Of a stretch of DNA of 64,000 nucleotides, positions 1 to 12,711 are shown piece after piece; position 1 is the first letter of the stretch, and each line of letters opens with the position of its first letter. Source of the DNA: Lycium barbarum (lineage: Eukaryota; Streptophyta; Magnoliopsida; Solanales; Solanaceae); assembly GCF_019175385.1 (NCBI RefSeq), contig NC_083342.1:115568376-115632375 (forward strand), given 5' to 3'. The notes below the pieces were generated by a model. That model had not been told where the DNA came from and did not search any database. It saw only the letters and a program-made list of their open reading frames with translations. The position numbers and the translations under genes are program-made.

Positions 1-3000
1 TAAAAACATATCAATGCTTAATAGTAATATAATGTACTACTATGTTGATATATGCCATATATATGAGAATAAACTCATAAATATGGAACATTGAGCAGAT
101 ATACTAAAAATGACGCTTTTGATGTGGTTCCAACTTCATTGTTAACAATTAACATAAGCTATGGCATGTGCCAAAGAAAAATAAAAGCTCACAAACTTCA
201 ACCATCTTCAAAATCATATGTCTGAAACACTTGCCAGCAATATTAAGCAACTACAATCTCTAGTTTCTTGTATACGTACCGAACTCAAAAGCACTAATTT
301 TGTATCACAAAAATTTGTTGTCATCTTTTAGGCCTTGTTCAACACACTCTTCGCTTGAACCTGTCAACATTGCAAAATTTCTCAAAATGTACAAAACTGA
401 AACTTTCCTGGGTTTAGCCCATGTATTAACTTTCCCATTTTTAACAATTGTATACATAGGGGTTCTGACCCTGCCAATTTCAAATGTGCCGGAGTAGATC
501 ACTCTGCTTTAAATACTTCCCTCCGCCTGAACAGCTCCACAATCTTCTTTTCTCCACCGAAATGAAGTTGGAAGTTCTTTTCTTTTACTCAGCTCTTTCT
601 CTCTCTGTGAATTTCCTCCTCTCTGGTTCGCACGAGACAAAAAGCTGAATCCCTATTTCTCATGACATAATTCGAATTGGAAATCGAGATGCAGTATTTT
701 GTGACTTGTTCTACATATATAAAAGAAAGCCACAATTACAAGTTTGTTAAAAAGAAAATGACACAAGATTCCCCTTTTGTGTAAAAGATGTGAAATCCTT
801 CAAGAAGTTATGTAGGGACAAAAAAAAAAAAAGGATTTCTAGAATTTCCTTTGCCTTTTTGCCATTCTGATATGAATGAAATTTCTCTCTTCTTCGCTCT
901 GCATGGTCATGTTAATTTCGATAAAGATACGAAAAGATGCCATCCTTACGTTCTTATTCTTGGGAAGGCTTGACAAATTCATATACAAAAAAGAAGATTA
1001 TTTCCTCGATAGTAAAAGTGATCGGGTTTGTAGTAAAGGATCACGACGGGTATGACATCCAACATGTGAGACATCATCAGAAGTGGCTAAAGGGGAGGTT
1101 GGTCAAGTTTTTCAACTTTCGCTTTATCCATTTTTTGGTAACACTTACTTAAGAAGAGCACAATGAAAGAAGAAGATCCATATTGATGATGTCTATTAGA
1201 AGTTTTTAATATTAAGATGTTAGTCATGTATTTGCTATATATTATCTTGGATCTTATTGTAAATTTTTTATTTATTAATATGAGTATTTGAGTAGTTTAA
1301 TTTAAAGTTCTAAAATATAAGTATCGTAAAAGTAAGCCGTCTAATTTTTTTTTCTAATAAAGGTTTTGTACTTTTTCCCCCCTACAAACTTCAATAGTCT
1401 AAGAGAAAAAAAAAATCATAAAACTCACTATTAAATTTTTTGGGGGTTTCAAAGTTTGGGTCCTAAAGCAAAAAATTTACTGGCTTTCTCTTTGAATCAC
1501 CCTCGAAATTTTGGAGGGCGAACCTTTGCCGAGTCAATGCCCTATCCACCTAGGGTAGATTTTAGAAGCTCCGGAAGAGAAAGTTTGCTAATTTATTACT
1601 CCGTATTTATCTTGGTTTTTACAGGATGCATATATTTTATTTGGCAGGAGAGAAATTTGAGAGTATTTAAGAGAAAATAGAGAAATTAAGGAATTAATTA
1701 TAAGATTGATAATCCAAGAAGCTGTTTATAGAGGAATCATGAAGCCAAGGCTAGCAGTGAGACTAAAAGAGTGAATACTTTTATCCCTGGTGGTTTAAGC
1801 TAGTTTAGTGTTAGTGGTTTTTGGTCAGGTTGTATGTTGATTGCTTGGGGTCTCATTTCCAAGCTTCATGTTTTTGGTCTCTGTACATAACTCTCGCTTT
1901 GATGATAAAAGTTTAACTAATTACCTAAGAAAACCTTTTCCATTTTTTTTTTGTAAAAGAAGCTGTTAATTTACAAAGTTCCTATCGACACATTAATTGA
2001 ATTTTGGGTTGTTTGGAAAGCCACCTTACACAATATAATAGTTACAAAAACGTGTTTGTTTGTCATAACGTAATTATAGTGTAATTACAAATATGATGTT
2101 CGGTTACACAAGTGTAATTATATAGTTAGATCTTATACATTTTAAAAATCCAATTTAATAAACAAAAACTTGTTTATATAAGCAAATGTTACTGAATTTT
2201 ATCTACTAGGTATTTAAAATATTTTTAAAAAAAATATAGTATTAAATAATTATAATTACTCGTAGTAATCAACTTTATTGAATGAATCAAATGGTGTTTT
2301 TTCAATTCCCAACAACGAGTTCTGAAAGTGCATTTTTATTGTAATTGGTAAAGCAAAAACTTACTGATATATAAGAAACTTTTTTTTTTTTCCGGCTGTC
2401 ATGGATTCTTATAAAAGACTGCAGTGCGCTGTCAATTGCAGCTAATTGCTAAGAAGCAATGTATGCTGAATGTGCAGTTTAATTTTGCCCAAAGAAATTG
2501 TTTTCTTCTCAGAAATAAAGGTTAAAGAAGGAGGAAAAACAGAAAGACCTTTTTACCATTATTGCATTATTATTCCATCTCGCGTATTCATTTCTTTTAA
2601 AAATAATTTCGTAAGGTAAAGATTGTGTCTTCTCATATTATGGTGTTGGATTCACCACCATTTTAGTGTCCTCAGCCCTTGTGATTGTGTCTTCTAATGG
2701 TTGTTATATAGCACTAACCAAAATATTAGCTCAATAACTTTGAATTCATTCCACCAATCTAAAATCTCTTATTTGGGAAGTGAAGTAATGGGATGATGCG
2801 TGTTAATTTGATGAAATGAAAATAGGACATACAGGGGAGAAGATCACTATCAGTTTCCCCACCATTTGACACAGGGTGTATATGTCTATGATGATTTGCA
2901 GCTTGTTCTTTTGGTAAAATGCAATTTCAACAACTGAAGGCCTATACATTCAATGCTCTGTTGAAGCTGTTTCATCAGAATTTCAAAAGCTAACACAGTG

Positions 3001-3148
3001 GCCAGAACGTTGATGTTATTTCATCTCTTCTCTTAAGGTTTTCAAATAAAAAGGGCTCAATATATGAGTCAATCTGTCTTCAGTAGATGATCTTATTCAT
3101 GTCGCTAAGAAGTAAAGAATAAGTGCCCCTTTACGAAGATCTCATATT
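1..3148. other. Intergenic, AT-rich
   Basis: No gene is supported here apart from a possible LINE tail listed separately. Short reading frames at 300-500 and 937-1152 have no recognisable domain and no convincing splice context. The stretch 1990-2330 is low-complexity AT-rich sequence with repeated TGTAATTA-like words and could be an old unclassified repeat. The last 100 bases or so are the 3' flank of the minus-strand DUF1499 gene. Confidence 0.6.
1606..1940 (+). mobile_element. 5'-truncated LINE (non-LTR retrotransposon) tail
   Basis: A frame ending near 1680 contains CIYFIWQERNLRVF, which resembles the tryptophan- and arginine-rich segment at the extreme C-terminus of plant L1-type LINE reverse transcriptase proteins. 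An overlapping frame continues with a basic stretch to a stop near 1770. The following 170 bases look like a LINE 3' tail, with TGATGATAAAAGTTTAACTAA near 1898-1920. No target duplication or poly(A) end could be fixed. This rests on motif resemblance only. Confidence 0.4.
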
Positions 3149-5327
3149 TCAGAATGTGTCTTCTGATGCCCATCCCTTCTTCTCTAACTGCAATCTCAGG
3201 GCCTGTTTTATATGACCAAGTTAGCCAATAGCTAAAAGAGGAATAGGAGAAGGTGTTTAGTACTATGTATATTCATACCTTGATTCTCTTTCTATTAGCA
3301 TCAAAGTCATAATTCCCCAAGCGAGATGCTGCTCTATACTGTACAATTGATTTCTTCCCTGGTGGGAACCAGAACTCGACATCATCTACTAACTGTAATA
3401 ACATGTACTTATTCATAAGTGGCAAAGGATATGATGTGTGTAATTAAGCAATTCAAACTTTGAAAACTTACCCCCAAGATAGGACTTTCATATTCCACAC
3501 GCACATAATCGTCTTTCTTCTCCACTATTTTTGGAGAGGACTTGTCTGGTTTTGTTGATCTTAGCTGCAAAATGATGCAACAGATCAAGAGGTTGGTAAG
3601 TCAAACATATTCTTCAACTATTTTGTTATGATGAGAAACAGGTTTTAAGACTCTTTACCACTTGAAGTAGCTCCTCCATTGCCTTCTCTCTGCTGACATT
3701 CCCCTGTTTCCCTTCAGGATTATAGTTCCTGAGAACCAAAGCACCAAAATTTAACATCTATTCAGTATCCATTGATAATGGATGATCTTATACCTTTCAA
3801 TTTTATCATTTCCTTTTCTCTTTATCTTCCTTTCCTTTGCGTCATTAACAAAAAAATGCTAAGTCCTTGTTGGTTGCATATTGGTGAACTTTTAAAAGAA
3901 CAGTAAGTCGTCCAAGATGCTTATATGTAATAGCATACTGATTCTTGATGGAATGGATCTAAAACCTCCATTTCATCTTGACCATTATCTATTACATCTT
4001 GTAGTTTTTGATGGTGTAGATGGAGTCCAAAGTTCTCTAGTCCAGGACGGGTCCACAAATAATCCAAGATCAGCCTTTGTGATTCTAGTTATAGAGAAAT
4101 GGTCAAAAAAGGTAGGCCATTGTGATTCAAATGTGAGCCTGTACCTATCATATAAATGTGCACAATTTCCATGTGCACATTGATAGTGCTGCTTTAGACT
4201 AAACGTTAAGCATCATCACCACAAAGCAAGTCAACCACTTTCTGCACTTTTTATGAATGATAGAGATAGCTCAGTCCCAAACAAGTTGGGTCAGTTAGAC
4301 AAAGTGCTCATTTTATATCACCTTCATACTAAATAATAAAAGTGAAAAAATGATAGAGATGGAGCTAGAGCAAACATTAAAACATATAGAGAGGAGAGAA
4401 GAAACAAGTTACCAAGGAGGTGCATAGTGGGTAGCATCACTGATGTTCTCAGAAGTAGAAACACAATTTTTGGTGGCTGGACAAAGAGCTAGACCATGTG
4501 GATTCTTCTGAACGCCCAAGTAATCTGGCTTTTTACCACTGCATCACAAAAACAAGATTCGATCTTTTCTACTCAACTCACCTTGTTCTAAGTCAAACTA
4601 ATGCCACACAGATCAGAAATCTGCAGACCTTTTGTTGCTGACCCAAAATAATAATATCTATACAAATTAGTCAAGCAGCAAAAATAATTCCAAAATTTTT
4701 AAGCAGTAGCTTGTGGACTGCAGAGATTATTTTTAAATCTTGGAAAAAATGATAACTGCATTTGTCCCAATTTATGTGGCACGGTTTAGAATTTCGAGAA
4801 TCAAGACTTCTAAACTTGGACCATGAATTCAGATATAGAAGCTTTAACTTTTTCTAATTCTTTTTATATATTTAGAAACTACGATTATAAATCACAATAA
4901 TTAACAATTTCAAAGGCATATAAAGAAATTCCGGTCAAAGAAAAATTCAGCTGACTCTCGAAATTACAATTGTGCCACATATATATTGGGAGGGAGGGAG
5001 TACTATTAAAAGAAAAAAGAGAAATGCCTGAAGTTGAAGAGGGCACCAAGAAATGCAACTTCACTGCTCCTTAGTATTATTTCCCTACATATAACAAAGG
5101 AAAGATTTTGATGGTGCAGATTCATAGTTTACACAAACTATACAAAAGGGTTCTTGGGAGTACCTGCGACCCACTTGTTTGGTGCTTTCATCTTGCTGTT
5201 GCTGTTGCTTGTGTTGCTCCTTACATGAAACAATAAAAGGGGAGAAACAAGATTTAGTACTGAATACTTTGCTTTTGAATCTGTTTGGGTAAAAATGGTG
5301 GGTACTTGGTGATGCCATTGAAGACAT
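3149..5327 (-). CDS. DUF1499 domain protein, probably plastid-targeted
   Basis: Six exons join in frame: 5327-5164, 4538-4413, 3728-3659, 3564-3472, 3392-3279 and 3202-3149, giving 206 residues. Each junction is GT-AG on the minus strand. Residues 1 to about 55 are rich in Ser, Phe, Lys and Gln and look like a chloroplast transit peptide. The rest matches the plant DUF1499 family, including NPHGLALCPATKNCVSTSEN, the APPWNYNPEG segment, VRVEYESPILG, VDDVEFWFPPGKK and a C-terminal LEKKGW. Some land-plant members are thylakoid proteins, but no biochemical function is established that I can cite. I chose ATG 5327; another Met at 5318 is in frame, and an upstream in-frame ATG at 5441 lies about at the transcription start predicted from the TATA box. 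Intron 1 carries a Stowaway-like MITE. The gene is divergent from KU80. Confidence 0.86.
4755..5000. mobile_element. Stowaway-like MITE in DUF1499 intron 1
   Basis: The right end reads, on the minus strand, TACTCCCTCCCTCCCAATAT and continues to GTGGCAC. The left end near 4760 has GTCCCAATTTATGTGGCAC. These are the degenerate inverted repeats of the CTCCCTCCGTCCCAATTTATGTGGCAC class of Stowaway MITEs, with TA at the right border (5001-5002) and a TA near 4753. It lies wholly within intron 1. Confidence 0.65.
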
Positions 5328-5472
5328 TACTGAGGACTGAGAACTAGTGCTGCCTTTGTTTTTTTTTTCTTCTTGCTTTTTGCTTTTCTGTAGTATTAAA
5401 TCCTGAGATAAAATGGGAAATGGTATCCTATTGCGCTGCAAAAAGGCCTATTTAGAGCATTTGCTACTCCAA

Positions 5473-5480
5473 TATTTATA
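5473..5480 (-). promoter_or_regulatory. TATA box of the DUF1499 gene
   Basis: TATAAATA on the minus strand lies about 145 bases upstream of ATG 5327. It predicts transcription starting near 5445, which argues against using the upstream ATG at 5441. Confidence 0.5.
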
Positions 5481-7179
5481 AGCGTTTTCGAAGGGGGGAA
5501 AAAAAAAAAAAAACTGTTGTTAAATTATCACATGGACCTCGTTATTTTGTATTCCCTCCGTCCAAAATACTTAACATGTTTTCTTTTTCTAAAAGTTAAT
5601 TTAACTAATCTTCAAAATTAGATTTAATTAGATTAAGTAAATATTTTAAAATTTAAATTTAAATATTTGAAAACTATTACTACAAGTGACAATTCTTCTC
5701 ATATTAATATGATGAAAATATATTGCAGAAATTCTAGTTTTATTACGACTCACTGAATGAAAATGTCAAGTTAAGACGTGTTTCTTCCATGTCTGATTTT
5801 TAACCAATTCTAATAAATGGTAGTACAGTCAGACCTCTCTATAATTACCATTCGTTATAACAGTATTTCACTATAGCAACCTGATTTTCTCCGGAATCAA
5901 TTTTTCATGATATATTTTACTTCTCTATCATTCTACCTATAACAGCAATGACATCCATTATAGCGGTACAATTTTTGTAAAATTACCTCTCTATAATAGT
6001 CATACTCAAATAGCGTGTATTAACATTTTGTAAAAATATATTATAGTATGTGACAACAAAAGTGTCGATTAAGAGCCTTAACCTACTGTTACTTGGAGAT
6101 AGAAGAGTCAACTGTTAAGCACTTAGACAACCTTCAAGGGAAAGTTATTGAATTTCCTTTTACTGAAAGTTTAGACAAAATTCTTCGTCAGTTCAAGTGT
6201 TATATTATCACTAAGAGACTAGAATTTACAAAATAGCCTACAATTATAGAGTTCTTACGTCAAACTTGAAATATTTAAATTCTCAATTAATTTAAAATGC
6301 ATATGTTCCATAAATTTTAATTCTTTATCTGTTTGGTACAACTAGTTATGGATTTAGTAGTAAGTTATTAGTATTTTCAATTTTTAATTTATGAGATATG
6401 AAAATCAATTGAGATTTTAAAATTTACAAGTATATTGTTTTCGTTTATAACAAACATAAAAAGTACAAAAAGTTAATTGTTTGCGTACTTTTGTTTATAA
6501 CAGCTAAATAAGATCTACATATCGAATGCCAGTATACATGCATAACAGCACCTCACTATAGCAGCCACGAAATTTCCTGACAAAAAATGCCACTATACAG
6601 AGATTTGACTGTAGTAGCAAGTTTCATAGAAAAAGAAATAGCTTCTTTTAAAAAGAAACATATCGCAAATCTTTGTCTTTAACGAGACTAAAGGAAAAAA
6701 GTTTGCTTTATTTCCTTATTAATTCGGTTCAAGAACAATAATATTTTTTAACTTTAAAAATAATCTAACTTGAACGTTCTACTTAACCTTAATTACAAGG
6801 TTTTATAGCCATATAAATATAATGTATATCTAAAATTATAAATTTCAATACCCTTATAATTGTAAAATATTTAAAATCAATTTTAAATTCTTAATTTCAT
6901 TTTCCAGAAATTAAGTCACATAAGAAGAGGAAGTGATGTAAAAGGAGAGAGGATTTGGACATGCTAGGTGAGGAATACGAAATGACAAGTCTACAACTTA
7001 ATGGGTAAAATAAGAGAGGAAATAAGAAAAGGGGGGCCATATTGGAAATCTCCCTTTCTTCAATTTTCAAATACTTTACTAGGAGTAGCACATTTGTGAA
7101 AATTCCATTGCAAGTTTTGACCAAGGGCGCGGGAACAACAAACAAACAGCCCTTCCCCAAATTCTCTGCTACTCTTCAA
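5481..7179. other. Spacer between the divergent DUF1499 and KU80 genes
   Basis: AT-rich sequence holding the promoters of both flanking genes. Near 5552 is a fragment CCCTCCGTCCAAAATACTT, which is one Stowaway-type end without a clear partner. A 790-bp MITE at 5824-6613 is listed separately. I could not place a TATA box for KU80 with confidence. Confidence 0.6.
5824..6613. mobile_element. MITE with TACAGTCA inverted ends
   Basis: The left end begins TACAGTCAGACCTCTCTATA and the right end, reverse-complemented, begins TACAGTCAAATCTCTGTATA. Both ends are flanked by GTAG (5820-5823 and 6614-6617), a plausible target duplication. Internal words such as CACTATAGCA and TATAACAG recur near both ends. 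There is no coding capacity. The superfamily is not assigned. Confidence 0.65.
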
Positions 7180-10100
7180 ATGGCCCGTAATAAGGTAGTA
7201 ATTTTTTCAGTCTTTAATCTTTTTTTTTTTTTTTTTTTTTTTTGTTCATACCCACTAGTTATTTCATCAGTTTCTCCTATACCCTTCCTTTTATTCTTGA
7301 AAAAAAAATTACTCCACGTTGTCGATTTAAGTGTCTTAGTTTGACTAGGCACGGAGTTTAAGAAAATAAATAACACTTTTGAATTTTGTGGCCGTGGTCC
7401 TAAATTATTTAAATCTTGTGATTATAAATATGACATGCAGGATGTTTGATTTGTCGACTGTACTAAATATAGAAAGAGATAATGTTTTTTTGGACATACC
7501 AAAAAGGAAAGTAAGACATTTAAATTGGGACTACGTACTAATTTTGGTCTCCTTTTCTTTTTGGTGAACAGGAAGCGGTAGTGTTGGTGATTGATGTGGG
7601 TCCTTCAATGCACTCAGTTTTACCTGAGATTGAAAAAGTTTGTTCATTGTTGATACAGAAGAAGGTAGTATGTTGACACCTTTGTCTTTCTTCTGGTTTC
7701 AATTTTTGTTGAATTGTTAATTTTCTACACACCCCAGTAAAAAAATGTTACATTTGTTCCTCCTTTTTATTTGTGTATGTAGCTGGTTTTCAGCAGATAT
7801 GATGAAGTGGGGTTTGTCTTATTTGGAACTTCAGGTAAGTCTTTTGCATTAGTAGCTGCTGATGTATTTGATATGGAGTAAAAAAATTCCTGCAGAAAAT
7901 GCTTTCAATGGAAAATGTTTTCTTAATCATGAAGTAATTTTTCTTGATTATTTTCTGGTGGTTGTTTGGATATGAGGTTAGGTAACAAGTAGCAATCTTA
8001 TAAGGTGAATTTTAGAGTGTAAGGATAATGTTTTGCTGATATGTTTGTGTATTAAAGGTTGACAACAATGTCTAAGTTTTTAGTTGAAACTAGTGAAATA
8101 AACTAAGAGTTGGATATTTGTAAAGGAAAATGACGTCTGCGCGTAAGCCATGCAAGTCATGTTTGCCCTTTTGGTGGAAAATTATATTCACAGTTCAGGA
8201 TAACCAACCTATTTCATCAAGGAAAACATTTTCCGTCATACCAAGCACACTTTGTGTAGTTTTGCCCCCCTTTATTCTTGCCTTATTATTAGACGAGCAT
8301 GGTGTTGGACTGACTTGTCTACATCATGGCTATATGATAACCCATTTCTTTCTGGGATTTGTTGTGTAAAACTTCTGTATCTTAGCATTGGTGTTGGAAG
8401 TGTTATCAGATGACCTATATATGTAATTTTTTCCCAGATACCAAGAACGAATTGACAGAGGAAATAGGTGGGTATGAACACGTGACAGTTCTGCGAAATA
8501 TCAAAGTCGTAGATGATGATCTTGTTGATGCTCTACAAAACCTTCCACGAGGAAGTTTTCCTGGAGATTGTATCCTCTATGATTATTGGTTTGTCATAAG
8601 TTTGGCGTAGTACAGTTGTTAGGCATGCAATTTTTTCTCGAGTCACTGTCTGTCTTCTATCAACATACTTTTTCCTCTTTTATGATTCACTGAAAATGCA
8701 TGCTCGTGCATACAGCTATAAGTGTCGGTGGTAACTAAAATCAGGCTTCAGAAGAAAACATTATTAGTTAATATCTATTAGAGTTACAAATGAGGGTGGC
8801 AGTGGAGTAGGCCGTATAAGGTATAATAGCTATTCTCATTCCATACTCCATAGGGTGTTTTCCTGGATGTGGGATTTAATATTTCTGCCCTGGTTTAGTT
8901 GTATTGTAGAATTGTAGCCTGTTCACTGGCTCTTTTTTGCACTAGTTGTGGCATGTGATTTTGTTGACGTCTAATCTCAATGTTATTCTTACGTGCTCAC
9001 GAGTTCTTGATTCCTTAACTATCTGTAATAGTTCTTGATGCGATTGTTGTTGGAATGGACATGCTGATTAAAAAGTTTGGACAAACCAACAAGGGAAAGA
9101 AACGTCTTTGCCTTATTACAAATGCTGCTACTCCCATCAAAGATCCATTTGAAGGAACAAAGGAAGATCAAGTGAACACCATTACTACACAGATGACAGC
9201 ACAAGGCATGAAGATGGACTGTGTAATTGTTAGAATGAAACAAGATTGGGAAAATAGGAGAGTTATGGAAGAAAATGATTTTCTAATGTCAGTATTCTCG
9301 AATAAATCTTCCTCAAAAGTAGTATACGTGGAAAGTCCAACTTCTTTGTTAGGTGCACTTAGAACTCGTAATATATCGCCGGTCACGATATTCAGAGGTG
9401 ATTTTGAAATTAGCACACAATTGAAGATCAAGGTGAGAATTAAGAAACTTATGCTGATTTACTCAATTTATTTTCTTTACCTTTTTCTTCTGATTAAAAA
9501 TAAAAATAAAAAATCTTGCCTTTTTCTTTTTTATTCTTTGTTTTTCCCCATGTACTGAACTATTGTCCAAATGGGACAGACCAATTGTCTGTGTCTTCAG
9601 CAGTGTGACTCAGAATTGTATCTTTTACAATTTCCAAAAGGTTATTAAGTAATTTCTTCTGTTTCAAACCTTCTAGCTATTACTTAACGAAGAGGAAAAT
9701 AGATCTTAGTCAAATGCCTGAAATTCCCATTGAACTGGACAGACAACTGAGGTTATGATTTTCTTGATTTGTTTGAAGAAAAAAATGGATTTCTCTACAT
9801 CTGGTTTGAAAGATAAAACATGCCTTTCTTCCTAATGAATCTTGAATGATTCTGTCTTTGCATTACCTCTTTATGACTATTTTCAGGAGTCTATCATACA
9901 TAGGGTCAATAAATCTATCCTCCCGGAATTTTATATGTACACAATGATTCTGTCTTTGCATTACCTCTTTATGACTATTTTCAGGAATCTATCATACATA
10001 GGGTCAATAAATCTATCCTCCCGGAATTTTATATGTACACATTCAGCACATTTTGTGATAATCAGATTGGGTAATTTACTCTCATCTAGAAGCTTTTGTA

Positions 10101-12711
10101 TCTGATGTCAATATATGGAGATTGTAGATATTTTACAGTAGTCTAGCAAAAGAGTAGGATAGTAACTTTTAGGAGTGCGCAACTATGCCTCAATCCCAAA
10201 CAAGTTGTGGTCACTTCAGAAGTATACACCTAGTGTATTTCCTTTTTGGTCCCTAATCTACTAATTTAAGTTGCACATCTCTTTTTTCCTTTTCTTTCCC
10301 TTCCTATTCTATTGTGAAGATAGTTTTTTGTGGATGTTTAGTCACTATTAAATGTTTTTTTAATCTTACCATTCTCAGAAGAAGAAAAAACTAATAAATG
10401 TTCTTTTTAATAGGTATGGGTTTACAAGAAAACATCTGAAGAGAAGTTCCCCACCCTGAAAAAGTACTCTGATAAGGCTCCTCTCACAGATAAATTTGCC
10501 ACTCACGAAATCAAGGTTGATTACGAATATAAAAGCATAGAAGACCCTAATAAAGTTGTGCCACCAGAAGAGAGGATTAAAGGTTTTCGGTATGGACCTC
10601 AAGTAGTTCCTATATCCCCTGCTGAGTTGGAGGCTGTAAAGTTCAAACCAGAGAAAAGTGTGAAGCTACTAGGATTCACTGATGCTTCAAATATAATGCG
10701 GTATAATTTTAGTTTCTTGAGTACTGTATTCACAGCTTTTTCAGGTTATTATTTGGATAGGAGAGAATTTCTTGTGCCGTTTATCTTTCCAATCATCATT
10801 CAGTCATACTCCATCTACTCAGGCATTACTACCTGAAAGATGTAAATATCTTCATAGCCGAACCTGGCAACAAAAAGGCCATCCTTGCACTTTCTGCTTT
10901 GGCGAGGGCAATGAAGGAAATGAACAAAGTAGCAATTGTCCGATGCGTATGGAGGCAAGGACAGGCTAATGTTGTTGTTGGGGTCCTAACACCAAATGTC
11001 TCTGACAAGGATAATACTGTAAGTATGGTTTAAATTTCACCTCTTGATTGTTACTGTTCTCTTGTTTTAGTGGATATTCGAATCTTAATTGTTGACATTC
11101 TCATTGACCACTGCTTGCAGCCTGATTCATTTTACTTCAATATTCTTCCCTTTGCGGAGGATGTTCGGGAGTTTCAGTTTCCTTCTTTCAGCAATCTGCC
11201 TTCATCAATGCAGCCAAATGAAAAGCAACAAGAGGCAGCAGATAAATTGGTTCAGATGTTGGATCTTGCACCGCCTGGAAAACAGGAATTGTTGCCACCT
11301 GACTTTACACCGAATCCTGTTCTGGAGGTATGACATCATGGTAGTTGCAGAATATTGTTGAAAAATTAAGTTTGAAACTACCCTTGCACTCAGATCACTG
11401 ATTGGGAGCATGTAATTAAAATATTTTTGTAAAGAGCTGCCTGAATTTATGCTTATTAATAGTTAGGATATTTTCTTGCCAGTTTATTTATGAACTCTCT
11501 GATTCCTAATATGAAATAAGAAAAATCTTAGTGACCAAAAAAAGAAAAGAAATAAGAAAAATCATAACTTAAGAATTCTAATTTTGTTCTATAATTACCT
11601 TTTGCATTATCAGTTTCTAACCAATTAGTATTATACAAATATCCAGCGTTACTACCGCTATCTTGACTTGAAGTCAAAGGACCCAGATGCTGCTGTTCCT
11701 CCACTTGATGAAACCCTCAGAAAGATAACAGAACCTGATGTTGAACTTCTTTCTCAAAACAAGTCCATCATAGAGGAACTCCATAGGTATTTTGAACTAA
11801 AAGAGAATCCTAAGGTAACTTTCAATATTCATCCCTTTATTCAAATTGGACTTTTCTAGAATAGTCTAGCGGCTGAGGCTTATAACTCTATCAATCTTTA
11901 TACAATTAACGTGCAGCTGAAAAAATCAACTAGAAGAATTATGAAAGGTAGACCTTCGGGATCAGATGAGGAAAAAGAAGAGTTCGACAAAGGTGCTGAT
12001 GCCAAAGCTATTGACTCCACTGAGTACTCATCCAAAACGAAAGTTGAGAAAATTGGAGATGTAAATCCTGTTAAAGACTTTGAGGAGATGATGTCTCGAA
12101 GGGATAATCCAAAATGGATTAATAAGGCCATTCAGGATATGAAAAATAGGATCTTTGATCTTGTGGAGAATTCTTGTGAAGGGGATACGTATAATAAAGC
12201 ATTGGAATGTTTGGTGGCGCTACGCAAAGGTTGCATCCTTGAGCAGGTGTGTTTTCTGATGTCCTCTCTTTGCGCTGTAGTTAAATATTGAGTATCTGAG
12301 CCATATAAAATAACAAAGCAACATTAATTTTACTTGCATAGGAACCAAAGCAGTTCAATGATTTCCTGTGCCACCTGTGTAAATTCTGCCAAGAAAAAGA
12401 CCTGAGAAGTTTTTGTCAATATCTCACATCTCATGAAATCACTTTGATAACCAAGTCAGAAGCTCCAGACAGGTCTGGTCATATTTCTAATTTTCTTGAT
12501 ATATCGAACTCCTTACACTGATCTGGCTCTTTACTTCTTTTTTTATTTTTTCTTGGTGCTGATTACTTGTATTTGGTATCTATTTATCAGTGATATTCCA
12601 GAACACGAGGCCAGAAGCTTTATGGTCAAGCCTGAACTTGACTCCGAAAATGTGAAATCAGAGGCTAAAGAAGAGAATGATATTATGAGTATATACCTGG
12701 GTGGAAAGTAG
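7180..12711 (+). CDS. KU80, DNA end-binding subunit of the Ku heterodimer
   Basis: Twelve exons with GT-AG introns: 7180-7194, 7572-7664, 7783-7834, 8438-8569, 9032-9432, 10414-10700, 10823-11018, 11121-11327, 11647-11814, 11917-12246, 12342-12472 and 12591-12711. They join in frame to 710 residues. The protein starts MARNKEAVVLVIDVGPSMHS, the N-terminal von Willebrand A-like domain (about residues 6-231). The beta-barrel core that encircles DNA with Ku70 follows (about 245-520), with the conserved GFTDASNIMRHYYLKDVNIF. Then come a charged linker and the helical Ku80 C-terminal domain (about 560-670). It ends YLGGK and lacks the acidic tail that recruits DNA-PKcs in vertebrates, as expected for plants. 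Role from the family: nuclear, classical non-homologous end joining and telomere protection. All exons are intact. Intron 1 holds a MITE and intron 5 a 98-bp duplication. Confidence 0.96.
7312..7536. mobile_element. Stowaway-like MITE in KU80 intron 1
   Basis: The left end has ATTTAAGTGTCTTAGTTTGACT (near 7325) and the right end, reverse-complemented, reads CCCAATTTAAATGTCTTACTTT. These are the degenerate inverted ends of the 'AATTTAAGTGTCTTA' Stowaway class. Borders are approximate, with TA dinucleotides on both sides. It lies wholly inside intron 1. Confidence 0.5.
9845..10040 (+). repeat. 98-bp tandem duplication in KU80 intron 5
   Basis: Copy 1 is 9845-9942 and copy 2 is 9943-10040, directly abutting. 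They differ at one base seen by eye (GGAGTCT versus GGAATCT). The repeat lies between the exon 5 donor and the exon 6 acceptor and does not touch the coding sequence. Confidence 0.93.

Noticed and set aside
305..502. 65-residue frame on the minus strand (MIYSGTFEIGRVRTPM...)
   Set aside because: No recognisable domain, no supporting splice sites and an overlapping plus-strand frame of equal length; most likely chance.
562..648. Short signal-peptide-like frame MKLEVLFFYSALSLS after a TTTAAATA word
   Set aside because: Only 28 codons, no family and no conserved context; not enough to call a peptide gene.
3917..4183. 88-residue plus-strand frame
   Set aside because: It lies in an intron of the DUF1499 gene on the opposite strand and has no similarity I recognise.
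4262..4298. CCCAAACAAGTTGGGTCAG-like words, also near 10184-10214
   Set aside because: They resemble a widespread Solanaceae SINE segment but are too short here, with no tail or duplication, to call an element.
7878..8280. GGAAAATGTTTTC / GGAAAACATTTTCC words in KU80 intron 3
   Set aside because: They resemble ends of a common Solanaceae MITE, but the borders and a target duplication could not be fixed.
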